Assembly: GCF_000423445.1 (NCBI RefSeq)
Contig: NZ_AUHZ01000007.1
Span: 62,001-126,000 of the forward strand
From: Acidipropionibacterium thoenii DSM 20276
GTDB lineage: Bacteria > Actinomycetota > Actinomycetes > Propionibacteriales > Propionibacteriaceae
Length of the DNA: 64,000 bases
Reading direction: 5' to 3'
This document shows, piece by piece, positions 18,107 through 25,495 of this stretch; position 1 is the first letter of the stretch; the number at the start of each line of letters is the position of its first letter. The notes under the pieces were generated by a model that was not told where the DNA came from, did no database searches, and worked only from the letters and a program-made list of their open reading frames with translations. The position numbers and the translations under genes are program-made.

Positions 18107-18655
18107 ATGACCGGCGAGGCAGAGACCGCCAGCAGTCGAGCGCAGGGCCGTCAGTACCGCGAGAGGCTGACCATGTCGCCGTGGTGGGCGCTGGTGGTGG
18201 TCCTGTTCGCCCTGTCAGTGGGTGTCGCAGTGCTGGCCTGGCTTCCCTCGCCCGCCGGGATGGGCATCACGGCGCTCATCCTGGCCCTGGTGACGTGGGC
18301 GGTGATGGCAGCCGGATCGATCCGCGTCAGCGCCGATGCCGAGGGGCTGCGGGTCGGCCGCAGCGCCATCGAGTGGCAGTACCTGGACCGGGTACGCGGC
18401 TGTGACGCCGCGACCATGGCAGCCGTGCTGCACAGCCCCCATCAGATCGGATCCTTCCTCGTGACCCGTCCGTGGATATCAACCGGGGTGGTGGTCCGGC
18501 TGGCCGATCCCGCCGATCCGCACCCGGCCTGGATCGTCTCCACACGCCATCCCGGGCAACTCGCCGAGGTGATCCGCCGGCACATCTCGGACCAGACCGA
18601 CTCTGCCGACAGCAGTGTCACCCGTCCAGCGACCACCAGCCAGGAGGAGCGATGA
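18107..18655 (+). CDS. DUF3093 membrane protein
   Basis: 182 residues, homologue of Rv2698. Two closely spaced transmembrane helices near the N-terminus (PWWALVVVLFALSVGVAVLAWL and GITALILALVTWAVMAAGSI) are followed by a cytoplasmic beta-rich domain resembling a PH-like fold (IRVSADAEGLRVGRSAIEW). GSFLVTRPWISTGVVVRLADPADP and WIVSTRHPGQLA are conserved DUF3093 sequence. I chose ATG 18107 behind GTGAGG; ATG 18089 is possible. Stop overlaps dut by 4 bases (ATGA), so they are co-translated. Confidence 0.85.
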   Translation: MTGEAETASSRAQGRQYRERLTMSPWWALVVVLFALSVGVAVLAWLPSPAGMGITALILALVTWAVMAAGSIRVSADAEGLRVGRSAIEWQYLDRVRGCDAATMAAVLHSPHQIGSFLVTRPWISTGVVVRLADPADPHPAWIVSTRHPGQLAEVIRRHISDQTDSADSSVTRPATTSQEER

Positions 18656-19110
18656 CTCGCACGAGGGAGCAGATCGACGTGCCGATGGTGGTGGAGGAGG
18701 GTGCTCATGCCCCGCGCTACGCCCTGCCAGGAGACGCCGGCGCAGACCTGTCCACCACCGTGGCTGTCGACCTGGGACCGGGGGAACGCCTGCTGGTGCC
18801 GACCGGGGTACGGGTGGCACTGCCCCCGGGCTGTGTCGGGCTCATCAATCCCAGGTCGGGGATGGCAGCGCGAACCGGGCTGAGCATCGTCAACGGCCCG
18901 GGAACCATCGATTCGGGGTATCGCGGGGAGTTGAAGGTGTTGCTCATCAACACCGACCGCCATCAGCCGATCCACCTGGATGCCGGAGACCGGATCGCCC
19001 AGCTGGTGATCGTGCCGGTGCTCTCAGCCCGGTTCCTGCCGGCCGAACAGCTGGAGAGCTCTGCCCGAGGTGACGGCGGATACGGATCGACCGGCCTCGG
19101 ATCGGCGTGA
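18652..19110 (+). CDS. dut: dUTP diphosphatase
   Basis: Trimeric dUTPase hydrolysing dUTP to dUMP and PPi, 152 residues. All five motifs are present: PGDAGADL (I), NPRSGMA (II), GTIDSGYRGE (III), DRIAQLVI (IV) and the C-terminal arm RGDGGYGSTG (V). Motif II begins with Asn-Pro rather than the more common Val/His-Pro, a mild deviation. ATG 18652 follows AGGAGGAG and overlaps the DUF3093 stop. PPi released here can feed PPi-using enzymes, a minor source. Confidence 0.97.
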   Translation: MTRTREQIDVPMVVEEGAHAPRYALPGDAGADLSTTVAVDLGPGERLLVPTGVRVALPPGCVGLINPRSGMAARTGLSIVNGPGTIDSGYRGELKVLLINTDRHQPIHLDAGDRIAQLVIVPVLSARFLPAEQLESSARGDGGYGSTGLGSA

Positions 19111-19256
19111 TAGTCATCTGATAGAAGGGTCCAGGCGGGAGACCTGGACGATGAGCGCTGGGAGTCGGACCGCGTGGATCGCGCCACGTGGCGCGGATAG
19201 ACTGCGGAGACGCTCCAACGGCATCAGTGATGGGCTAGTGATGGAAGGACCCGGTT

Positions 19257-20051
19257 GTGATCTTTGGTCGTAGGAAGAGGACGGACCCCGAGGTCGAGGA
19301 GGCCCTGGATGCCGACGCTCTGGCCGATGACGCCTCCGGCGCCCCGTCGGCCGAGGCGAGCTCGGCCGACGGGGCAACTGAGGCCGACGAGGCAGCTGAG
19401 CAGTCCGGGGTCGGCGAGGCTGATGACGCCGATCAGGCCACCGACGAGGACAACGGCCTGGACGCCTACCGGATCAACCTCGAGCGAGAGGATGGGCCCT
19501 TCGACATCGACGAGGTCGACCTGGATGCCGACGACATCACCAGGTTGGACTTCGGTTCGCTGGTGGTCACTCCCTACGAGAACATGCAGATGCAGATCCA
19601 GATCGATCAGGACAGCGGCGAGGTCCAGAGCCTATTGGTGGTGCGCGACAACAGCGCACTGGAGGTGGCCCTGTTCGCCGCTCCCTCGACCGGAGAGATG
19701 ATCAGCCAGATCCACCAGGAGATGATCACCGGTACCGAGGCGCAGAACGGTCAGGCAGCCGTCACCGAGGGTCCACTGGGTCCTGAACTGCACCGCGTGG
19801 TGCCGATGACCGGCCCCGATGGGCAGAGCGGCTACCACGTCTCGCGGAGCTGGCTGGCGCAGGGGCCGCGGTGGCTGCTGCGAGGAGTGCTGATGGGAGA
19901 CGCCGCGGTGGGGGAGGAGCTCGACCCCACCGGTCAGCTGCTGATGGAGTTCTTCTGCAATCTGGTGGTCCGCCGCGATGAGCGGCCCAGGGTTCCTGGC
20001 GACGTCATCCCGCTCAAGGTTCCCGACGAGTTGCGCGGCGAGGAGTCCTGA
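19257..20051 (+). CDS. DUF3710 protein
   Basis: 264 residues, homologue of Rv2696c. It starts MIFGRRKR, followed by about 60 acidic, Ala-rich disordered residues, then the conserved DUF3710 domain (DDITRLDFGSLVVTPYENMQ, LEVALFAAPST, WLAQGPRWLLRGVLMG). GTG start at 19257 after GGAAGGA. Shares a one-base overlap with the OB-fold gene downstream, so the two form an operon. Function unknown. Confidence 0.88.
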   Translation: MIFGRRKRTDPEVEEALDADALADDASGAPSAEASSADGATEADEAAEQSGVGEADDADQATDEDNGLDAYRINLEREDGPFDIDEVDLDADDITRLDFGSLVVTPYENMQMQIQIDQDSGEVQSLLVVRDNSALEVALFAAPSTGEMISQIHQEMITGTEAQNGQAAVTEGPLGPELHRVVPMTGPDGQSGYHVSRSWLAQGPRWLLRGVLMGDAAVGEELDPTGQLLMEFFCNLVVRRDERPRVPGDVIPLKVPDELRGEES

Positions 20052-20461
20052 TGGCCCCGGGCGAGCCGAACCGGAAGGTCGCCGGGAGCACCGGGCCCAG
20101 GCCCGGGGTGCTGCGCCGGGTGCTCTACCGGTTGGCCGCCTCCAACGACGACCTCGTTGATGACGAGCTGCGTCAGGAGTCGGTGGACGCCGGCGCCAGC
20201 ACCATCGCCACTGCGCAGATGCGCACCAGGGTGCACATCCAGGGCCGCATCGAGGTCCTCACCCTCAATCCCACTGGCACCAATCGATGGTTGGAGGCCG
20301 AGCTCAACGACGGCACCGGATCGGTGCACCTGATCTGGATGGGACGACGTCGCATCCCCGGTCTGCGAGCCGGACGCCGGCTCGCTGTCGATGGGCTGAT
20401 CGCCGCCAATGACGGCCAGCGGATCATGTACAACCCTCGCTATCAACTGCTGAGTGACTAG
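20051..20461 (+). CDS. OB-fold nucleic-acid-binding-like protein
   Basis: 136 residues, homologue of Rv2694c. The C-terminal 80 residues form an OB fold of the RecG-wedge/tRNA-anticodon type (RVHIQGRIEVLTLNP, WLEAELNDGTGSVHLIWMGR, LRAGRRLAVDGLIAANDGQ). Translation probably couples to DUF3710 through TGATG. Nucleic acid binding is inferred from fold; no catalytic domain is present. Confidence 0.8.
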   Translation: MAPGEPNRKVAGSTGPRPGVLRRVLYRLAASNDDLVDDELRQESVDAGASTIATAQMRTRVHIQGRIEVLTLNPTGTNRWLEAELNDGTGSVHLIWMGRRRIPGLRAGRRLAVDGLIAANDGQRIMYNPRYQLLSD

Positions 20462-20483
20462 GGCGAGGGGGACGATCCCTGTC

Positions 20484-20502
20484 GGCCCCCGTGGCGGGGG
20501 CC
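20484..20502. terminator. Short bidirectional terminator hairpin
   Basis: GGCCCCCG (20484-20491) pairs with CGGGGGCC (20495-20502) around TGG, between the convergent OB-fold and TrkA genes. Confidence 0.55.
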
Positions 20503-20559
20503 TGGTGCGCGGCGGGCCTGAGCCCTGTCGGCCCGATCCTCCGAACCCCCCGGCGGCGG

Positions 20560-21222
20560 CTACTCCTTGGGAGCGAGCAGCTGGACCAGATCGGACTCGT
20601 AGGCCGGCGAGACGATGAACAGCAGCTCATCGCCGGCCTCCAGGGCGGCGTCACGTTCGGGGACCCGACCCTGACCGTCCCGGATGACAGCCACCAGGAC
20701 CCCGTCGCCGGGCAACTGGATGTCGCGAACCCGTTCCCCGACCCGGGGGCTGGAGTCGGGCAGCGTCAGCTCGACCAGATTGGCCCGGCCCTTCTGGAAG
20801 GTGAACAGCCGCACGAGATCGCCGACTGTGACGGCCTCCTCGACCAGGGCTGCCATCAGCCGTGGGGTGGAGACGGCGACGTCGACCCCCCACACCTCGT
20901 CGAACATCCACTCGTTGCTGGGGTGGTTGACCCGGGCCACCGTGCGAGGTACCCCGAACTCCGTCTTGGCCAGCAGCGAGTGGACCAGATTGGCCTTGTC
21001 ATCGCCGGTCGCAGAGATCGAGACGTCGCAGTGGTCCAGCCGTGCCTCGTCCAGGGAGTCCAGCTCGCAGGCGTCGGCGCACAACCACTCCGCCTCCGGC
21101 ACGGTGTCGGGCTGCATGGCGTGGGGGTTGCGGTCGATGAGCAGGATCTCGTGACCGTGAGCGATCAGCTCACGGGCGATGGAACGGCCGACGTTGCCGG
21201 CCCCCACGATGGCGATGCGCAA
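20560..21222 (-). CDS. ceoC: TrkA/RCK potassium-transport regulator, second copy
   Basis: 220-residue cytoplasmic RCK protein, homologue of mycobacterial CeoC. The N-terminal Rossmann fold binds NAD(H): MRIAIVGAGNVGRSIARELI, with an acidic residue at the end of strand 2 (LLIDRN). The C-terminal TrkA_C domain (residues 140-215: ANLVELTLPDSSPRVGERV, DELLFIVSP) is of a type that can bind cyclic di-AMP in other bacteria. It starts with TTG at 21222; the nearby ATG is out of frame. It lies 30 bases after ceoB. No TrkH/TrkG channel gene is in the window. Confidence 0.9.
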   Translation of the reverse strand: MRIAIVGAGNVGRSIARELIAHGHEILLIDRNPHAMQPDTVPEAEWLCADACELDSLDEARLDHCDVSISATGDDKANLVHSLLAKTEFGVPRTVARVNHPSNEWMFDEVWGVDVAVSTPRLMAALVEEAVTVGDLVRLFTFQKGRANLVELTLPDSSPRVGERVRDIQLPGDGVLVAVIRDGQGRVPERDAALEAGDELLFIVSPAYESDLVQLLAPKE

Positions 21223-21252
21223 TTTGAACCATGCCTTTCAGGTGTGCCCGGC

Positions 21253-21915
21253 TCAGCGGCGGGCAGGGGGAGCGGCGAGCAGTCGTTCGATCTCGGGCAC
21301 CCTGTCGACCTCGACTGCTGCGTAGACGACGTCACCATCCTGCAGAAGAGTGGAGGGGGAGGGCACCATTCCTGTCCCGAACCGTTGCAGGAAGGGCAGC
21401 GGGGTGTGGATCTGATCCTCGATGGCACTGATCCGCATCCCCACCCAGGCCGCATGGGTGTTGACCCGGATGAGCCTCGCCTGGCCCGACGGGTCCCGCC
21501 AGGCGGGTTCAGAACCCTCCGGCATCATCGACCGCAGCACCTGGTCGGCGGCCCACCTCACAGTGGCCACCGTCGGTATCCCGAGCCTCTCGTAGACCTC
21601 GGCGCGGGCCTGGTCGTAGATCCGGGCCACCACATTGTCGATGCCGAACTCCTCGTGCACCACCCGTGCCGCCAGGACATTCGAGTTGTCGCCGCTGGAG
21701 ACCGCTGCGAAGCCGTCGGCATTGCGGATGTCGGCCTTCTCCAGGACGGTACGGTCGAAACCCACACCCTTGACCGTGACGCCGCGGAACTCAGGGCCCA
21801 GACGTCGGAAGGCCTCGGCCTCCTGATCGATCACAGCCACACTGTGACCACGCTTCTCTAGCGACCTCGCCAGACTGGAACCGACTCGACCGCATCCCAT
21901 GATGACGATGTGCAC
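21253..21915 (-). CDS. ceoB: TrkA/RCK potassium-transport regulator, first copy
   Basis: 220-residue paralogue of the downstream ceoC. The GTG start at 21915 follows GGGAGG; the frame extends upstream without a ribosome site. It has a Rossmann motif (HIVIMGCGRVGSSLARSLE), DQEAEAF after strand 2, and a TrkA_C domain with PLPFLQRFGTGMVPSP and DVVYAAVEVDRV. As in mycobacteria the pair is divergent from an APC-type permease (KimA-like here), suggesting the RCK proteins gate that transporter or a distant Trk channel. Confidence 0.9.
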   Translation of the reverse strand: MHIVIMGCGRVGSSLARSLEKRGHSVAVIDQEAEAFRRLGPEFRGVTVKGVGFDRTVLEKADIRNADGFAAVSSGDNSNVLAARVVHEEFGIDNVVARIYDQARAEVYERLGIPTVATVRWAADQVLRSMMPEGSEPAWRDPSGQARLIRVNTHAAWVGMRISAIEDQIHTPLPFLQRFGTGMVPSPSTLLQDGDVVYAAVEVDRVPEIERLLAAPPARR

Positions 21916-22004
21916 GTGACCTCCCGTCACTTCTTCGCTGTCATTCTGCCCTGTTGAGGCCGCACTGACCCACCGCCCGGGTTCTCGACCGGTTGTGGCA
22001 GACG

Positions 22005-22010
22005 TAGAGT
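22005..22010 (+). promoter_or_regulatory. -10 element for leaderless KimA-like gene
   Basis: TAGAGT lies 8 bases before GTG 22019. With no leader there is no room for the c-di-AMP riboswitch that controls kimA in Bacillus. Confidence 0.4.
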
Positions 22011-22018
22011 GACCGCTC

Positions 22019-24049
22019 GTGAATATAACGCAGGGCCTGAAGCGACTGCTCATCGGGCGCAAGCTCGAGAGCAGCAAACTTGGTGAGACGCTGCTGCCGA
22101 AGCGGATCGCCCTGCCTGTCTTCGCCTCCGACGCGCTCTCCTCCGTGGCCTATGCCCCCGACGAGATCCTCATCACCCTGTCACTGGCCGGAGCAGCCGG
22201 TTACGCCTTCTCGTGGAAGATCGGTATCGCGGTCGCCTGCGTGATGCTGGTGGTGGTGATGTCCTACCGCCAGACGGTTCACGCCTACCCCTCCGGGGGC
22301 GGGGACTACGAGGTCGCCACCGCCAACCTCGGCCCCGATGCGGGCCTGGTGGTGGCCAGTGCGCTACTGGTCGACTACCTGCTCACGGTGGCCGTGTCGG
22401 TCTCCTCGGGGGTCCAGAACGCGGAGGCGATGATCCCCGCCATCCACGGTCATGAGGGCTTGGCCGCGGCGGGGGTGATCGTCGTGCTGACCGGGCTCAA
22501 CCTGCGCGGTACCCGGGAGTCCGGGACCTTCTTCGCGGTGCCGGTCTACGCCTTCATGATGAGTGTCGCGGCGATGGTGATCTGGGGGCTGGTGCGGGTC
22601 TTCGTGCTGGGCGATCCGCTGCGCGCCGCCACTGCAGGGCTGAGGGTGGAGGGGGAACCCAAGTACTCCTCGCTGGTGGGTCTGGCGATGGTGGCCCTGT
22701 TGGCGCGCACCTTCTCCTCCGGATGCGCCGCCCTGACCGGTGTCGAGGCGATCTCCAACGGAGTTCCCTCCTTCCGGGAGCCGAAATCCCGCAACGCGGC
22801 CGCCACCCTGGCTCTGCTGGGCGGTATCGCCGTCTCGATGCTGATGGGAATCATCGTGCTGTCCCGGGTCATCGGCGTCCAGATGTTCGACGAGACCGGC
22901 GGCGGGTCACGGATCCTCGACGCCAGCGGGCGCCCGCTGGCCAGCCAGACCACGGTGGTCGGTCAGCTCGCAAGGGCGGTGTTCTTCGACACCTTCCGGC
23001 CGGGCTTCTACATCATGATCATCTGCACGATGGTGATCCTCTTCCTGGCCGCCAACACCGCATTCAATGGTTTCCCGGTGCTCGGGTCGATCCTGGCCAA
23101 GGACGGCTTCCTGCCCCGCCAGCTGCACACCCGCGGAGACCGGCTGGCCTACTCCAACGGGATCATCACGCTGGCCGTCGGCGCGGCCGTCCTGGTGCTG
23201 GTGTTCAACGCCTCGGTGACCGCCCTGATCCAGCTCTATGTGGTCGGGGTCTTCATCTCCTTCACCGTCAGCCAGACCGGGATGCTGAGGCACTGGACAC
23301 GACTCCTCCGCTCGGACCTGCGGGCCCCCAAGGAGCAGCGCCGCGTCTGGATGCGCTCGCGGCTCATCAACGGCGTCGGACTGGTGATGACCGGCATCGT
23401 GCTCATCATCATCCTCATCTCCAAGTTCACCCGCGGCGCCTACCTGGCCCTGCTCGCGATGGTCGGCCTGTTCGCCCTGATGAAGTCGATCCACCGCCAC
23501 TACGACAAGGTGCACGATGAGCTCGAGCTGTCCGACTCCTCGGACCGTGCGCTGCCATCGCGGGTGCACGCGGTGGTGATGGTCGCCGACCTCAACAAGC
23601 CGACGATGCGTGCCCTGCAGTTCGCCAAGGCCACGGTGCCGACCTTTCTGGAGGCCGTCACCGTCGACGTGGACCCCGACGCCACCGAGAAGGTGCTGTC
23701 GGCCTGGCAGAAGGAGGACGTCGACGTCCCCCTGAAGGTCATTGCATCGCCGTACCGCGAGATCACCAATCCCTTCATCGAGCACATCAGACGGATCCGC
23801 AGTGAGAACCCGCGTGACATGGTCGAGGTCTTCATCCCCGAGTACGTTGTCGGGCACTGGTGGGAGCGCCTGCTGCACAACCAGACCGGGGTGATGATCC
23901 GTGCCAGGCTGCACTTCATGCCCGGGGTGCTGATCTCCACGGTGCCCTACCAGCTCAGCTCCTCCAGATACGCCGAGCGGCGGTGGCGTCGCGAGGAGCC
24001 GCGGTCCTGGCGCGAGGCCGGCAGGCCGGTCGGGCGCTCGAGGGACTGA
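22019..24049 (+). CDS. KimA-like APC-superfamily permease (probable K+ importer)
   Basis: 676-residue membrane protein with about 12 helices and a cytoplasmic C-terminal domain of about 150 residues. From memory it follows Bacillus subtilis KimA closely: SDALSSVAYAPDEILI, SYRQTVHAYPSGGGDYEVA, LLVDYLLTVAVSVSSGVQNA, FSSGCAALTGVEAISNGVPS and SNGIITLA. The tail resembles the KimA regulatory domain (SRVHAVVMVADLNKPTMRAL, and later HWWERLLHNQTGVMIRARL). KimA is a proton-coupled, c-di-AMP-inhibited K+ importer; Rv2690c is the mycobacterial counterpart. Databases often call such proteins amino acid permeases. Divergent from ceoB/ceoC. Confidence 0.85.
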   Translation: MNITQGLKRLLIGRKLESSKLGETLLPKRIALPVFASDALSSVAYAPDEILITLSLAGAAGYAFSWKIGIAVACVMLVVVMSYRQTVHAYPSGGGDYEVATANLGPDAGLVVASALLVDYLLTVAVSVSSGVQNAEAMIPAIHGHEGLAAAGVIVVLTGLNLRGTRESGTFFAVPVYAFMMSVAAMVIWGLVRVFVLGDPLRAATAGLRVEGEPKYSSLVGLAMVALLARTFSSGCAALTGVEAISNGVPSFREPKSRNAAATLALLGGIAVSMLMGIIVLSRVIGVQMFDETGGGSRILDASGRPLASQTTVVGQLARAVFFDTFRPGFYIMIICTMVILFLAANTAFNGFPVLGSILAKDGFLPRQLHTRGDRLAYSNGIITLAVGAAVLVLVFNASVTALIQLYVVGVFISFTVSQTGMLRHWTRLLRSDLRAPKEQRRVWMRSRLINGVGLVMTGIVLIIILISKFTRGAYLALLAMVGLFALMKSIHRHYDKVHDELELSDSSDRALPSRVHAVVMVADLNKPTMRALQFAKATVPTFLEAVTVDVDPDATEKVLSAWQKEDVDVPLKVIASPYREITNPFIEHIRRIRSENPRDMVEVFIPEYVVGHWWERLLHNQTGVMIRARLHFMPGVLISTVPYQLSSSRYAERRWRREEPRSWREAGRPVGRSRD

Positions 24050-24164
24050 CCGCGGGGTTCCGAGGGTCGGACGCCGGTGGCGCCCGGGGCCTTGAGCAGC
24101 GTCGCCGATCTGCTCGCAGTGCGCACCACCGGGTGCCGCACAGACAGGAAGGAAGCTGATCCGA

Positions 24165-25334
24165 ATGACTCAGCAGCAGCTGGCAGGGCCCGTTCTGGAG
24201 CTGGATCTGGGCCCGGTCGCCCACGGCGGATTCTGCGTGGCCAGATCCGAGGGGAGAGTGGTCTTCGTGCGCGGCGGGCTGCCTGGCGAGCGGGTCCGGG
24301 CCCGGGTCATCGACGACTCGAAGGCCTCCCACTGGTTCGCCACCACCACGCAGGTGCTGCGGGCCGATCCCCACCGCATCGATCCGGTCTGCCCGGTGGC
24401 CGGGGAGTGCGGCGGGTGCGACTTCCAGCACGTCGAGATCGGCTTCCAGCGTGAGCTCAAGCGGCGGGTGGTCGCCGAGCAGCTCGACAGGATCGCCGGC
24501 ATCGACTGGACCGGAGTGGTGGAGCCGGCCCGCGAGGCCGAGGACGGGCTCGGCTGGCGTACCCGGATGCACTATCGGACGACCGATGGCGCCCCTGCTC
24601 TGAGGGCCTTCCGCTCCCACGACCTGGTGCCGGTGCCTGCGCAGGGTTGCCCGATCTCCCATCCCGCCGGACGTCAGGCGGCCCGCCGGGTCGCCGCGGA
24701 GGGGCCCGAGGACCTCCAGGTGACGGTATCAGGCACCGGCGCCGGCACGCCGCAGGTCAGTGTGCTCGCCGACGGCAAGGTGGTGGAGGGCCGGGCCACG
24801 GTCACCGAGACCGTCGACCGGCTGGGCCTCCAGGTGGATGCCGGCGGTTTCTGGCAGGTGCACCCGCTGGCGGCGCAGAAGCTGGGAGAGGCCGTCATCG
24901 AGGGACTGCAACCGGGTCCGGGGGACAGAGCCCTGGACCTGTACTGCGGGGTGGGCCTGTTCGCCGCCCTGATGGCACGAGCCGGGGCGCGGGTGGCGGG
25001 GGTCGAGGTCTCCCGGCGGGCCGTCCAGCTGGCCCGCCACAATGTCGAGGGGCGGTTCCTGGTGGGCCGGACCGAGCGGGCCTCTCACCAGTTGCCCCGG
25101 CATGCCGACCTGGTGGTGCTGGACCCTCCGCGCAAAGGCGCAGGGCGCACAGTGGTGGGCGAGGTGGTAACCCGCCGCCCGAGGGCCGTGGCCCACGTGG
25201 CCTGCGACCCGGCGTCCCTGGCCAGGGACCTGACGCTGTTCGCCGAGGGCGGCTACCACCCCGTCTCGATCCGCGCTCTCGATCTGTTCCCGATGACCCA
25301 CCACGTCGAGTGTGTGGCGATCCTGGCCCCCTGA
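24165..25334 (+). CDS. TrmA/RumA-family RNA uridine methyltransferase
   Basis: 389-residue SAM-dependent 5-methyluridine methyltransferase, homologue of Rv2689c. An N-terminal TRAM domain (residues 8-70, with VFVRGGLPGERVRARV) is followed by iron-sulfur type cysteines CPVAGECGGCDFQH plus a later GCPI, then the Rossmann methyltransferase with DLYCGVGLFAALMA, VVLDPPRKGAG, the catalytic Cys in VACDPASLARDL, and FPMTHHVECVAIL with the base Glu. GGAAGGA lies 13 bases before ATG 24165. Target (tRNA U54 or an rRNA uridine) cannot be told from sequence. Confidence 0.88.
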   Translation: MTQQQLAGPVLELDLGPVAHGGFCVARSEGRVVFVRGGLPGERVRARVIDDSKASHWFATTTQVLRADPHRIDPVCPVAGECGGCDFQHVEIGFQRELKRRVVAEQLDRIAGIDWTGVVEPAREAEDGLGWRTRMHYRTTDGAPALRAFRSHDLVPVPAQGCPISHPAGRQAARRVAAEGPEDLQVTVSGTGAGTPQVSVLADGKVVEGRATVTETVDRLGLQVDAGGFWQVHPLAAQKLGEAVIEGLQPGPGDRALDLYCGVGLFAALMARAGARVAGVEVSRRAVQLARHNVEGRFLVGRTERASHQLPRHADLVVLDPPRKGAGRTVVGEVVTRRPRAVAHVACDPASLARDLTLFAEGGYHPVSIRALDLFPMTHHVECVAILAP

Positions 25335-25393
25335 GGCGTCCAGCGGCTGCCCCCGGGGCCCGGGGACTGCTCCGAGGGCCGCGCCCAGCGTGG

Positions 25394-25411
25394 TATCTTG
25401 ACATCAAGATA
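25394..25411. promoter_or_regulatory. 18-bp operator-like inverted repeat upstream of acn
   Basis: TATCTTGA (25394-25401) and TCAAGATA (25404-25411) are perfect 8-bp arms around CA. It lies 85 bases before the aconitase start and contains TTGACA and a -10-like GATAAA at its edge, so a bound regulator would block or contact polymerase. The binding protein is not in the window. Confidence 0.6.
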
Positions 25412-25495
25412 AATGGGCCGAGCGCCATTGTGGACCGAAAGGGACCATGATGGGTCCTGGACCGTTCCAGACCGCTACAGCTTGGAGTTCAATCG

